DNA of 41,280 bases, taken from Pseudomonadales bacterium. Its GTDB lineage: Bacteria; Pseudomonadota; Gammaproteobacteria; Pseudomonadales; Azotimanducaceae. A program made the translations under genes and the position numbers. The notes under the pieces are model-generated. The model was not told the DNA's origin, did not search any database, and was given only the letters and a program-made list of their open reading frames with translations. Every line of letters starts with the position of its first letter. The stretch's first letter is position 1. Location: contig JAPYNO010000034.1 in NCBI GenBank assembly GCA_028283025.1, positions 1-41,280 on the forward strand. Reading direction: 5' to 3'. Positions 1 to 8,620 of this stretch are shown piece by piece.

Positions 1-663
1 GTACGGTCCAAACCCCATCGCACCTACGAACCATCTCGCCCGGCCCGAGACCCTGAAGGCGATTACATTCCCATGTACTTAGCCGACCTTGCTCGCCAAC
101 ATCCTAGTGCGTGGAGAGCGCTACAGAAAAAGCTGGTGGATTTCGGCACTGCTGCTGGGCTGTTCAATGAAATCGAGATCAAATCCCTCGGTAAGCATGA
201 AGGACGGCCTTTTCAGATTGAGGTCAGAAAGCGAGGCAAGCGTTTGAGCGGCCCTTGGCGCAATCTTGTGGATGTTGGGTACGGTGTGAGCCAAGTCTTG
301 CCGCTCGTGACTGAGTTGATGCGCTCCGACGCACCCTCCGTCATCTTGCTGCAACAGCCCGAAGTGCATCTCCATCCGAGTGCGCAAGCCGCTCTTGGCA
401 GTTTGTTCTGTCATTTATCAACTGATCGTCAACTCATCGTGGAGACGCACAGCGATTTCCTAGTCAATCGTATTCGCATGGATATCCGGGACGAGAGGTC
501 GCCACTCTCACCGGACGATGTGTCTATCCTCTATTTCGAGCGAAACGAGATCGATGTTCAGATTCACTCTATTCGGCTTGACCGACAAGGCAACGTCATC
601 AATGCCCCGCCAAGCTACGGCGGGTTTTTCATGGAGGAATCCGCGAGATCAGGACAATACTAA
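1..663 (+). CDS. AAA (ABC-type) ATPase, C-terminal part; gene cut by window start
   Basis: The frame is open from base 1, so the true start lies outside the window; the ATG at 73 is internal. The visible part carries the second half of an AAA_15/AAA_21-type (DUF3696/OLD-like) nucleotide-binding domain: an ABC-like signature GYGVSQVLPL, a Walker B ILLQQPEVHLHP and the switch-histidine segment VETHSDFLVNRIR. The Walker A motif must lie upstream. Proteins of this build are stand-alone ATPases that often drive a nuclease or toxin partner in phage defence or mobile modules. The stop overlaps the ATG of the next gene by one base (TAATG), so the two are translationally coupled, and that partner is PIN-like. 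The family call is firm; the biological role is inferred from pairing. Confidence 0.85.
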   Translation, partial: VRSKPHRTYEPSRPARDPEGDYIPMYLADLARQHPSAWRALQKKLVDFGTAAGLFNEIEIKSLGKHEGRPFQIEVRKRGKRLSGPWRNLVDVGYGVSQVLPLVTELMRSDAPSVILLQQPEVHLHPSAQAALGSLFCHLSTDRQLIVETHSDFLVNRIRMDIRDERSPLSPDDVSILYFERNEIDVQIHSIRLDRQGNVINAPPSYGGFFMEESARSGQY

Positions 664-1133
664 TGTGCGCGACCTTGGACGCCAATGTGACTTATGAAGT
701 GTTCGGAGAGGAGAAGAGCCCTGCCGGGCAGAAGTTCCGCGACTGGTTGGAGTCTGGCAGTTCGGCCCTTGTGATGGGCGGGAAGCTCGCAGATGAACTG
801 AAACATGATCGTCGCTTCCACGAGTGGAGCAATCAAGCGATTCAGTACGGCAAGCTGCGGCTCTTTGATCGGAGGGAGGTAGAGAAGCGCACCGCCGAGC
901 TGCAAAGTTCAGACGCTTGCAAATCGGATGACGCACATGTCATCGCACTCGCGCAGATATCAGGGGCGCGCCTTCTATTCAGCAATGAACCCGATCTGCA
1001 TAAAGATTTCAAATCCAAACATCTCATAGACAACCCCCGGGGCAAGGTGTATTCGACCAAGGACAGCAAAGGGTTCACAAACGCCCACAGGACGCTGCTT
1101 GCGGACAGGTCTCTGTGCAAGGCTTCCCTCTGA
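663..1133 (+). CDS. PIN-domain-like protein coupled to the AAA ATPase
   Basis: This 156-residue protein starts at the ATG that overlaps the ATPase stop. Acidic residues sit where a PIN ribonuclease fold needs them: D6 in LDAN, E45 in ADEL, D89/D90 in KSDDAHVIAL and D111 in SNEPDLHKDF. PIN proteins are metal-dependent ribonucleases, typically toxins. No separate antitoxin is visible; the partner is the ATPase. An ATPase plus small nuclease pair is reminiscent of two-gene abortive-infection systems such as PARIS (ATPase plus TOPRIM nuclease), but here the effector appears to be PIN. It is convergent with gpsA, 37 bases away. PIN assignment is by motif spacing only and is moderately sure; defence function is inference. 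Confidence 0.7.
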   Translation: MCATLDANVTYEVFGEEKSPAGQKFRDWLESGSSALVMGGKLADELKHDRRFHEWSNQAIQYGKLRLFDRREVEKRTAELQSSDACKSDDAHVIALAQISGARLLFSNEPDLHKDFKSKHLIDNPRGKVYSTKDSKGFTNAHRTLLADRSLCKASL

Positions 1134-1170
1134 CGGGGACAATCCACGGGCAAAGGCTGATTTGGGCTGC

Positions 1171-2169
1171 TCAATCGCCCATTCGCACCAAGTCCTTCAC
1201 GCATTGCTGCGCGTCTATCCTGTCGTCGAGCAGCGCCAATAAGGTAGAGACGAACGGCGCTTCTCTGCGCTCGGCATCGGCACGCGCTGCGAACATGCGT
1301 GTGGCGCGCACGCCCTCGGAGACCATGACTGTCCCCTCAATGGCCTCGTCAAGACGTTGGCCGGAGCCAAGTCGCTCGCCGGTTTGACGATTGCGGCCGT
1401 GCGGCGAGGTGGCGGTGACGTACAGGTCGCCGATTCCGGCCGGACTCAAGGCCGTCTCTGGTTGTGCGCCTAAATCCACGAGCAGGCGGCAGGCTTCGCG
1501 GTAGCCCGCGGTGAAGACGGCGGCCTTGAGGTTGTCTCCTCCTTTGCTGTGCTTGGCGAGGCCGTCGCAAATGCCACATGCCAAGGCAATGACGTTCTTG
1601 AACGCGCCCCACAGTTCGACACCGAGCGCATCGCTCGCGTGGCGCAGATACAGCGTTTTAGTGGACAGGTGCTCGGCGAGGGTCTGTGCCTCGGTGTCGT
1701 TCTCGCTCGCGACAAGTGCGGTGGTGAGGACGCCGGCGGCGAGTTCGGGCGCGATGGTCGGGCCGGTCATGACGGCAAGTTCGTTGTTGCGGCCCGCGGC
1801 CTGTAGCTTCTCTTGGATGGCTTCCGAGATCAGGCGCTCGCCAGGGGCGAGGCCTTTGGCGAGATCGATCAAGGACTGCCCTTCCTTGAGTAAGGGGAGC
1901 ATTTCGTCCACCACATCGAGAATGACATGTGATGGCAGTGCCATGACGACGACCTTTGCGCCATCAAGGGCGGTCTTGAGATCCATTGACACGGCTGCGC
2001 CGGGGAGCTTGATGCCCGGAAGGTACTTGGCGTTGATTGCGGTGTCGCGGATGCTGCTGTACACATCTTCTTCCACCGTCCAGCCTTGCACGCGGTGACC
2101 GTGCAGAGACCAGACGCGCGCGAGCGCTGTGCCGAAGTTTCCGAGTCCGAGGATGGCGATTGTGTTCAT
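1171..2169 (-). CDS. gpsA: Glycerol-3-phosphate dehydrogenase [NAD(P)+]
   Basis: GpsA reduces dihydroxyacetone phosphate to sn-glycerol 3-phosphate in the cytoplasm, the entry to phospholipid synthesis. The 332-residue length is normal. The N-terminal Rossmann motif is GLGNFG (residues 8-13), followed by the conserved segments TGPTIAPELAAG and FKNVIALACGICDG, which includes the catalytic lysine of the family. The ATG at 2169 has a good ribosome binding site (AGGA, eight bases upstream). It follows the TPR-sulfotransferase gene by 29 bases on the same strand and may be co-transcribed with it. Nothing odd is seen. Confidence 0.96.
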   Translation of the reverse strand: MNTIAILGLGNFGTALARVWSLHGHRVQGWTVEEDVYSSIRDTAINAKYLPGIKLPGAAVSMDLKTALDGAKVVVMALPSHVILDVVDEMLPLLKEGQSLIDLAKGLAPGERLISEAIQEKLQAAGRNNELAVMTGPTIAPELAAGVLTTALVASENDTEAQTLAEHLSTKTLYLRHASDALGVELWGAFKNVIALACGICDGLAKHSKGGDNLKAAVFTAGYREACRLLVDLGAQPETALSPAGIGDLYVTATSPHGRNRQTGERLGSGQRLDEAIEGTVMVSEGVRATRMFAARADAERREAPFVSTLLALLDDRIDAQQCVKDLVRMGD

Positions 2170-2198
2170 GGCGTTGTCCTTTTTGCGCGGCTACAAGG

Positions 2199-4220
2199 CT
2201 ACAGGCTGATAGCGTACATGTCCCTCACCTCTTTGCCGAGCGCTTGCTTGAGCGGGGTGAGCCAAGGTTCATAAGGTTTCCAAGCGTCTAGCGCATCACG
2301 GTAGATCGGTCGCCGAACCTGCTCGGAGCTTGGCGTGCGGATGCTGCGCTCGGTGCGGTGGTATTCAAGGCAGGCGGGTTCGAATTCGAGGCCGCAGAAG
2401 TCGAGCATGCGCTTGACTTGTCCTTTGAGGTCGTCCACCACGTCCTCGTGCTTGACGAGCAGGACGAAGCCCGGCAGCACTTCGTTCCAGTGCGCCATGA
2501 GCTCGATGTACTCGCGGTAGTAGTTGCCGATTTCCTTGAGTCCGTATGAGAACTCGTGGCCTTGGCCGAACAGCTGCTTGAAGCCGCTGAAGCAGCAGGA
2601 CAGGGGATGACGGCGGGCGTCGATCACCTTGGCATTCGGGAGGATCAGTTTGATGAGGCCGATGTGGGCGAAATTGTTGGGGTTCTTGTCGATGAAGAAT
2701 GGGGCGCCTTGGCGATGTACTTGTGTGTCCTTGATGAACTGCTCGCCGAAGCGCCGGAAGTAGTCGAGATCGAGGATTTCTAGGATGCGCGGATAGCCGA
2801 CAGCTTCGGCTTGTAGCTTGCCGCGGTCGAGACGGTTGGCAAGCGCAATCATATTGGGGAGTTCGAGTGTTCCGTCGATGTGCGAGTGGGAAGCGAGGAT
2901 TTGTTCGAGGAGTGTCGAGCCGGCGCGCGGCAGGCCGACGATGAAGATGGGATCGGGGACGTTGCTGCCAGTGTGTGTCCTTTTTTTGAAGAAGGCTGCG
3001 GTGAGGACCTCGCGCTGAACGCCGAGGCGTTTCGCAAGGTTGTCCGGGTTGTGCTTGACGGATGCTTGCTTGAGGGCGTTGCCGTGCTCGTAGTAGTGGA
3101 ACGACTTTTGGTGTTCTTGTGTGTCCTCGAACGCCTTGCCGAGCGCGAAGCAGAGGTGGATGCGGTCTTCAACGCTTGTGTCCGCACTGCGTTCCTGTTC
3201 GCGCATGTGGTGGATTTCTTGGTCTGTAAACTGATAGGTCTTGGTGTTGGCGAGCGACCAGAAGGCGTCTCCGTAATCTGGCGCAATCTCGTAGGCGCGT
3301 GTGTATGAAGCGGTGGCAGCATCGAACTTGCCGATGGCTTTTTCGGCGTGGCCGCGCTGCAGGTGCAGCCGGTGCTGGTCTTTCGTTTGGCTGATGACTT
3401 GGTTGTAGAGCTTGATGGCCTCTCCATGCTCGCCGATGCCGGCCTTGGCGCTCGCGTGCATGGAGAGGTAGGCGAAATTGCCGGGGAATTGCGCTGTCAG
3501 CCACTCTGTTTGCATGTGAGCGAGTTCGAATTTCTGCATTTTAAGGAGCAGATTGGCGAGGTTGCTACGGCAACGCTCGTGCTCAGGGTCGAGTTCGAGC
3601 GCGGTAGTGAGCAGGAACTCGGCTTCACCGAACATGTCGAGCTTGTCGCGTGTCTCGGCGAGCAAACGCATGCCCTCGATGTGCGTTTTTCGCGTCTGTA
3701 GAAAGTGTCGGCAGAGGCAGTCTGCCTGCTGCAATCGGCCTTCGTGCAGGTGACTGCTGACGCTTTGCAGTTCGCGAGGCAGTGATTCGAGATATTCGAC
3801 TTCCGATTGGGACGCACAACAATGTTCGGTCATGCCTGCGATCTCATAGAGATTGACAAGCGCCTTCCACGAGGCGATGAGCGCTGGGTTGCGTTGCACG
3901 GCCTCTTCATAGCTGTTGCGGGCAGCGGTGAGCTGATTGTCGGTGAGCAGTGAGTGCCCCCGCTCCTGGTAGGCGCGGGCGAAATCAGGGTTCATCGTGA
4001 TGAGTTCGTCAAGCGTGGCGAGCGCTTCGGGCAGGTTGCCCGAATAGCGCTCGGCGACGGCGAGGGTGTAGAGGGCCTCCACGACAACATCGTCGGCGTT
4101 ATCGTCAGCGTCGGCTTTGCGGCCCGCGCCTTCGAGCGAATTTCTCAGTAGCTGTGCGGCTTGCTCAAACTTGGCGTTCGAGATGAGTCGGCGCGCCGCC
4201 GAAACTTGACTCTGATCCAT
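2199..4220 (-). CDS. TPR-repeat sulfotransferase family protein
   Basis: This 673-residue protein has two parts. Roughly residues 1-400 are tandem tetratricopeptide repeats (for example ATLDELITMNPDFARAYQERG and ALELDPEHERCRSNLANLL-type units), which bind partner proteins. From about residue 421 a sulfotransferase domain follows: the PAPS 5'-phosphosulfate loop is FIVGLPRAGSTLLEQIL and a 3'-phosphate-binding segment is DARRHPLSCCFSGF. Such proteins transfer sulfate from PAPS to an acceptor, which may be peptide, lipid or carbohydrate; the acceptor cannot be told here. They are frequent in marine and environmental Proteobacteria. The ATG has no clear Shine-Dalgarno sequence. It lies upstream of gpsA on the same strand. 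Confidence 0.9.
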   Translation of the reverse strand: MDQSQVSAARRLISNAKFEQAAQLLRNSLEGAGRKADADDNADDVVVEALYTLAVAERYSGNLPEALATLDELITMNPDFARAYQERGHSLLTDNQLTAARNSYEEAVQRNPALIASWKALVNLYEIAGMTEHCCASQSEVEYLESLPRELQSVSSHLHEGRLQQADCLCRHFLQTRKTHIEGMRLLAETRDKLDMFGEAEFLLTTALELDPEHERCRSNLANLLLKMQKFELAHMQTEWLTAQFPGNFAYLSMHASAKAGIGEHGEAIKLYNQVISQTKDQHRLHLQRGHAEKAIGKFDAATASYTRAYEIAPDYGDAFWSLANTKTYQFTDQEIHHMREQERSADTSVEDRIHLCFALGKAFEDTQEHQKSFHYYEHGNALKQASVKHNPDNLAKRLGVQREVLTAAFFKKRTHTGSNVPDPIFIVGLPRAGSTLLEQILASHSHIDGTLELPNMIALANRLDRGKLQAEAVGYPRILEILDLDYFRRFGEQFIKDTQVHRQGAPFFIDKNPNNFAHIGLIKLILPNAKVIDARRHPLSCCFSGFKQLFGQGHEFSYGLKEIGNYYREYIELMAHWNEVLPGFVLLVKHEDVVDDLKGQVKRMLDFCGLEFEPACLEYHRTERSIRTPSSEQVRRPIYRDALDAWKPYEPWLTPLKQALGKEVRDMYAISL

Positions 4221-4317
4221 GCTGTGTTGCGGAATTGCGTAGCAAACTCATTAACAACGCGACTTAAGTACCAATTTCGCCAAAGAACCGAGTGAAAGCA
4301 TTATCACAGCGATAACC

Positions 4318-4340
4318 AAAGTGATAGTTGAGGTCGCAAT
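4318..4340. repeat. Direct repeat, left copy, flanking the PIN-like island
   Basis: These 23 bases (starting AAAGTGATAG, ending GTCGCAAT) are identical to 5523-5545 in the same orientation. Similarity continues rightwards: of the next 22 positions 15 match, giving 38 of 45. The two copies start 1205 bases apart and bracket the AT-richer two-gene island at 4373-5493. The arrangement resembles attachment-site copies or duplicated target sequence left by insertion. Confidence 0.85.
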
Positions 4341-4372
4341 TGTTGCAATCATGGACCACTGCAAGCTGCTTT

Positions 4373-5242
4373 TCATTTTTCAACTTCAATTGTCCTCGCA
4401 CCCAATTCTCGATTCACCGATGTCACTAGCTCTTCCTCAATACCAATCACCTTTTCCCGTATCGTTCCAAATCTATCCATCGCACGCTCGAAAGTCACGT
4501 CAAAATCATCAGTTTTCATCTGTCCCTTTAATCGTGACACTAGATTCTCAAATCCTGTTTTTTCTAACTTTTCACCAAATCCTGCACGTCCAATATGCGC
4601 CAATGTGCGCATGAACGCTTCCTCATTCTGCACAGAATGTAAATCAGTTCGATTGCTGTTGAATGCAATCGCCCATTGATAGACATCTTCTATCTGCTGA
4701 TGCGATAACTCATCAACAAGTTCACTCGGACTATAGATCAAATCTCGGTTATACCCCCTCTGCCGTGCCCATCTATTCACTTCACTGTGGGTCATCGTGT
4801 TTGTATCACGAGAACCCAATAACGGAATATTCAAATACACCGCTTCAGCAATTAACATCTGATCTCCCTCAGTCGATGCACCATGAAAAGCATTTGACGG
4901 GAGACTGTCCGCAATCTGTTCAATCTCATCTCGACAACTCTCTGCAATTTCTAAAATTTCAAAGATGGATTGCTTCGTGAGATGTTCATCAAACCATCGC
5001 TTCACTGTTTCTTGAACCATCGTCCCATACGCCGCTTCTGTTTTCACAGAAACCATCCCCTCGCTTTTTAACTTCCTTTTCCATCGATAGCCTTCAGCTT
5101 TGGCAAGATTCTTGTTCCCTATCAACTCTCGATTCACTTGCGGAAGGATGCCAATCGTTTCATTTGTCGCATACGCAATCCCAGATAACAACCTGCGTGT
5201 CGCCGGAAACATCAACAAATTCGTATCAACAGCAAATGTCAC
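4373..5242 (-). CDS. PIN-like nuclease, candidate toxin of an unassigned pair
   Basis: I do not recognise the family, but the 289-residue protein has a PIN-type acidic quartet at expected spacing: D6 (AVDTNLL), E39 (VNREL), D127 (STEGDQMLIAEA) and D146 (GSRDTNTM). It is about twice as long as a VapC toxin; residues 160-289 form a mostly helical charged tail without a recognised motif. The start is GTG, overlapping the stop of the upstream small gene (GTGA), with a GGTGGA ribosome binding site seven bases before it. Base composition is visibly richer in A+T than the flanking genes (28 of 60 G+C in two hand-counted lines, against 38 of 60 in a purA line). With its partner it lies between direct repeats, which suggests horizontal transfer. 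A toxin role is inferred. Confidence 0.7.
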   Translation of the reverse strand: MTFAVDTNLLMFPATRRLLSGIAYATNETIGILPQVNRELIGNKNLAKAEGYRWKRKLKSEGMVSVKTEAAYGTMVQETVKRWFDEHLTKQSIFEILEIAESCRDEIEQIADSLPSNAFHGASTEGDQMLIAEAVYLNIPLLGSRDTNTMTHSEVNRWARQRGYNRDLIYSPSELVDELSHQQIEDVYQWAIAFNSNRTDLHSVQNEEAFMRTLAHIGRAGFGEKLEKTGFENLVSRLKGQMKTDDFDVTFERAMDRFGTIREKVIGIEEELVTSVNRELGARTIEVEK

Positions 5243-5493
5243 CGCGAAAGTCCACCCTTCTCTCTTTCAGCTTGCATGATCTCAAAGAGTTCATTGGCAT
5301 AGTCCCATGTATTGATCTCCGGGTCAGTATCAATCCCGTTGTGAATCGCACGTTGTATCAATGTCTGTTTTGCGCCCAAAATTTCATCTGTCTCTTCATC
5401 GACATGATATTCACGAAGCATCTTTTCATGGGCTTCTTCTGCTGTCAGTACAAGCTTCTTCCATTCATTATTCGGTGATTGACTGTATTTCAC
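5239..5493 (-). CDS. Small acidic protein, candidate antitoxin of the PIN-like pair
   Basis: This 84-residue, charged protein is not recognised. It begins at a GTG preceded by AGAGGT five bases upstream and ends in a four-base overlap (GTGA) with the PIN-like gene, the usual antitoxin-first, coupled layout of type II toxin-antitoxin modules. The sequence is rich in Glu, Asp and Lys with likely helical stretches (TAEEAHEKMLREYHVDEE; WDYANELFEIMQAEREK) and no obvious DNA-binding motif. Its promoter should lie in the right direct repeat region (5494-5560). It might instead be an accessory subunit; antitoxin identity rests on size, order and coupling. Confidence 0.65.
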   Translation of the reverse strand: MKYSQSPNNEWKKLVLTAEEAHEKMLREYHVDEETDEILGAKQTLIQRAIHNGIDTDPEINTWDYANELFEIMQAEREKGGLSR

Positions 5494-5522
5494 GGGATAC
5501 CTCTGGGCTATGATTGAACATT

Positions 5523-5545
5523 AAAGTGATAGTTGAGGTCGCAAT
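5523..5545. repeat. Direct repeat, right copy, beside the TonB receptor stop codon
   Basis: Identical over 23 bases to 4318-4340. Including the weaker extension (to about 5567) this copy runs across the stop and the last codons of the TonB-dependent receptor gene, whose stop is at 5554-5556. An insertion at the 3' end of a gene with the end restored is typical of site-specific integration, although no integrase is present in the island. Confidence 0.85.
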
Positions 5546-5553
5546 CGCTGTCA

Positions 5554-8406
5554 TCATCCACCGCTGCGGATGTCATAGGTGAACCGCAGGCCGACGGTGC
5601 GAGGTCGATTTGTTGTCACAGAAGGCGTGTAGTCGATCACATTGACGCTCAGCTCTGCGTTCTCGTCAAAGAGGTTGTCGATGAAGAGTTCCGCGCCCCA
5701 GGTTTCTGTCCGCAAGCCAACCGCAAAGTTGACGAAGGTATAAGCCTGCTGGACGTAGCGCGCGGCCTTCCACCTGGTGTCCCCGTTCGCATCCACGCCG
5801 ATGAAGTTCGGGTCGGTGACGATGGCAAGGTCGTCGCCTGCAAGCGGCGCACCGAAAAAGCCGCCTTCTTCTTGGATTTCGAGGCCGGTATTGCGCCCGA
5901 ACACAAGGCGCGTGACATCCTCGGCGAGATAGGCATCGCCGCTGAGCTCCGCAGGACTCTCGCCGGTATAGGTCACACTTGCCCGCACATACGCATCGGC
6001 ACGCAGATTCATGATGTTGAAGTCGGGGAAATCGTAGTTCGCTCGGAGGTTGAAGCGATACTCAGGCGCCCACGGCAGACGACTGCCGACGGGCACTACG
6101 ACTTCCTCAAGCTGAGGATTCACGCCGGTCAGTTCGTTATCTACATAGCTGAATCCGCCATTGAGGCTGAATCTCGGCGTTGCGAGCCAAGTGAAATCCA
6201 TGTCCACGCCATTCGCCTCGGCGTCGCCAGCATTCTCGATGAAGACGAGGAACGCAACATTGGACGGATCAAAGCGGGACACTTGCAGGTTGGTGATGTC
6301 GGACCAATAGGCGGTGGCGTTGACGCGCAGGGTTCTGTCGAGGAACGTGCCCTTGAAGCCGACCTCGAAGTTCTCTAGCTCGTCGGTTTGGACGATGGCA
6401 GGCACGAGGTAGCCTTCATAGGGGCCGGATTGGTTGCCGGAGGGCGTTCCGGCGTTGCGATTCGCCGTTTGCGGACGGAAGCCTTCGGAAAAGGCTGTGA
6501 ACAGCATGACATCGTCATTGATATCCCAGTCGATGGTGGCTCGGAAGATTGTGTCGGATTGATTGATGACACCATCGTTGTCGAGCCCGCCTAGGAAGAA
6601 GCTGCCGTTGGCTGCGCCATCGGCGATGAGCGCTGCATCGGATGCGCTGAAAAAGGCTTGAAGATCGGCCTGATTCCCGGAGCCGGCAAAGGCGCCAAGG
6701 GCTTCAAGCCGCCTAGATACGCGATTGTCGGACGACTGTCCGTCACAAGGCGTGGCAGCACCTTTGCAGCCGAACGATGAGCCCGTTGACCCTGTGAACT
6801 CATAGTCCATATCGTAGTCACGCGCACCTAAGCTCGCCGAGACTTGGTCGGTGATGTCGAAGCTGAACTCGCCGAAAAAGGCAATTTGGTCTTCATTGCG
6901 CGTGAAATTGTTGACGAAAATCGTTTGTGGACCGCGCGCATACGGGTTGCTCACACCATCCACCGTACTGACGATATTGGCGCCTTCGGGTGGCGACTTT
7001 TCCGGGTCGGTGATCGTGCCTGGCGCGGAGGCCGCATTAAAGCCCGCGTCCACCGCGCCGGAATACATGAATTCGCCGTTGGAGACAGTCTCTTGCTCAT
7101 CAAGAAACATGCCAGCAGTGATACGCCAGCGGCGGTCCGGGTCAGTATTGAAGCGAAATTCGTGGGTGATACGCTCGTTGGTGGTGTTTTCGAGATACTG
7201 CTTGGTGGGGTCGAAGCACTTGCTCGCATTGGAATAGCCGCCTGTGCAGATGTAGTAGGCCTGATACCCACCACCGATGGTGTAGCCGGTGTAATCCTGC
7301 ACATAGAAGACCTCGCGATCAAGGTAGCCGCCTGTGTAGATGACGTCGAGTTCAAGCAGGCGACCGGAAAGCGTCCAGGTGGTGAGACCAAATTCGTCTT
7401 CGTTTTCGCTTGGCGCGAAACGGTTGACGCTTTCTTCGTCGAGGATGGGATCGTACTCAAAAACGCCTTCTGCGTTAATGGTTTGCTGGGTGTGCTGAAT
7501 GAGCAGATCCCAATTCTCGTTGATCACATAGGATGCGCCGAAACGGGCACCAAGGTAGGAGGCATCGTTGAAATCTTCCTCGGCGAGATGGGCGTTGTTG
7601 GCACTGACGATCTCGGCGCGCCTAGTGCAATTGGCGTTGTCAACCTCTGGCTTGCCTGTGCATATGGCAGCCGTTGATGAGATTTGATTGCGATTGACGA
7701 CTTCGATGTTGGTGGTGAAGTTGCCTTGCCTGTTGTCGATCCAGCCGCCAGCTTGGTCACTGTAGGCAGCGACTCTGAAGGCAAGCTTTTCGGACAAGGG
7801 CAAATTGAGGAATGCGCGCACTGCGGCGCTCGGCTCGCCGCCGCTAGTGCTGCTAAACGTGGCGTCCACGCCAACGTCAAAAGCGTCGTGCTGGGGTTTG
7901 TTGGTGATGAGTCTGAGCGTGCCCGTTTGTGAACTAGCGCCGTAGAGCGTGCCTTGCGGGCCGGGCAAGACTTCGACGCGGGCGAGGTCTGTGGCGTAGA
8001 TGTCGAGGTTTCTGGCGGCGAAGGAGACTGGCTGCTCGTCTTGATAGAGCGCGACGGTGGGAGAGGTGCCTTGAATTGAAGAGACGGTGAGCGCCGATTG
8101 CTCGCTGGCGGCGCCGCGCATGAAGACTTCTGAGCGACCGGGGCCGCGACCGGAAAAGACGACGTTGGAAAGGTATTGCACATAGTCGTCGAAGTTGTCG
8201 ATGCCGAGCGCTTGCATTTCGCTGCCAGTGATCGCGTTCACTGAGAGCGGGATGTCCTGCATGGATTCAGAACGCTTGGTCGCAGTAACGACGATTTCCT
8301 CGATGCTCGGGGGCGAAGTGCCAGATTCTGCGGCGGCGCTGCCAGTGGCACCCGCGGCAACTGCTGAAATAACTGCTTGGGGTATCTGCTTCGCTTTCGG
8401 CCTCAT
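5554..8406 (-). CDS. TonB-dependent outer-membrane receptor
   Basis: This 950-residue protein has an N-terminal signal-like segment (AVISAVAAGATGSAAA), a TonB-box-like IEEIVVTATKR near residue 35, and a plug domain with the family hallmarks RGAASEQSAL and VEVLPGPQGTLYGASSQTGTLRLITNKP. The remainder is a beta-barrel with alternating aromatic strands, closing on VGLRFTYDI. Such receptors import siderophores, cobalamin, glycans or other ligands across the outer membrane using TonB-ExbBD energy; the ligand cannot be read here. Most barrels end in an aromatic residue at the last strand, while this one carries a short RSGG tail, and its last codons lie within the extension of a direct repeat, so the end may have been altered by insertion of the neighbouring island. 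Confidence 0.95.
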   Translation of the reverse strand: MRPKAKQIPQAVISAVAAGATGSAAAESGTSPPSIEEIVVTATKRSESMQDIPLSVNAITGSEMQALGIDNFDDYVQYLSNVVFSGRGPGRSEVFMRGAASEQSALTVSSIQGTSPTVALYQDEQPVSFAARNLDIYATDLARVEVLPGPQGTLYGASSQTGTLRLITNKPQHDAFDVGVDATFSSTSGGEPSAAVRAFLNLPLSEKLAFRVAAYSDQAGGWIDNRQGNFTTNIEVVNRNQISSTAAICTGKPEVDNANCTRRAEIVSANNAHLAEEDFNDASYLGARFGASYVINENWDLLIQHTQQTINAEGVFEYDPILDEESVNRFAPSENEDEFGLTTWTLSGRLLELDVIYTGGYLDREVFYVQDYTGYTIGGGYQAYYICTGGYSNASKCFDPTKQYLENTTNERITHEFRFNTDPDRRWRITAGMFLDEQETVSNGEFMYSGAVDAGFNAASAPGTITDPEKSPPEGANIVSTVDGVSNPYARGPQTIFVNNFTRNEDQIAFFGEFSFDITDQVSASLGARDYDMDYEFTGSTGSSFGCKGAATPCDGQSSDNRVSRRLEALGAFAGSGNQADLQAFFSASDAALIADGAANGSFFLGGLDNDGVINQSDTIFRATIDWDINDDVMLFTAFSEGFRPQTANRNAGTPSGNQSGPYEGYLVPAIVQTDELENFEVGFKGTFLDRTLRVNATAYWSDITNLQVSRFDPSNVAFLVFIENAGDAEANGVDMDFTWLATPRFSLNGGFSYVDNELTGVNPQLEEVVVPVGSRLPWAPEYRFNLRANYDFPDFNIMNLRADAYVRASVTYTGESPAELSGDAYLAEDVTRLVFGRNTGLEIQEEGGFFGAPLAGDDLAIVTDPNFIGVDANGDTRWKAARYVQQAYTFVNFAVGLRTETWGAELFIDNLFDENAELSVNVIDYTPSVTTNRPRTVGLRFTYDIRSGG

Positions 8407-8620
8407 GGCTCTTCCCTTCTATCGTCCCGATTCAATCGACAGGCGAACAGAGCACGATACAAAGCTAGGCTTTGGGGAAACCAAGCCTCTACACCGCACT
8501 CGCGTTCACCTAGCTTGGTTTGGGCAAGAGGATATGGCGCGGGGCGTGTGGAGTCAAGCTACAGTCACTTTCGGATATTGAAAATAAGGATGAAGCGCTC
8601 GAAATGCATATTCGCTGCCA

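Noticed and set aside
842-1204. Open frame of 120 codons on the minus strand
   Set aside because: It lies opposite the coupled PIN-like gene and the end of gpsA, with no start signal and low-complexity serine/cysteine-rich sequence.
1511-2098. 195-codon frame on the plus strand opposite gpsA
   Set aside because: It is an antisense shadow of a clear gpsA gene, typical of GC-rich coding DNA.
5533-6378. 281-codon and similar frames opposite the TonB receptor
   Set aside because: They mirror the receptor codons, have no ribosome binding site and match no recognisable family.
8467-8488. Hairpin AGGCTT/AAGCCT upstream of the TonB receptor
   Set aside because: Short arms with no recognised riboswitch features or Fur-like box; not enough to call a regulatory element.
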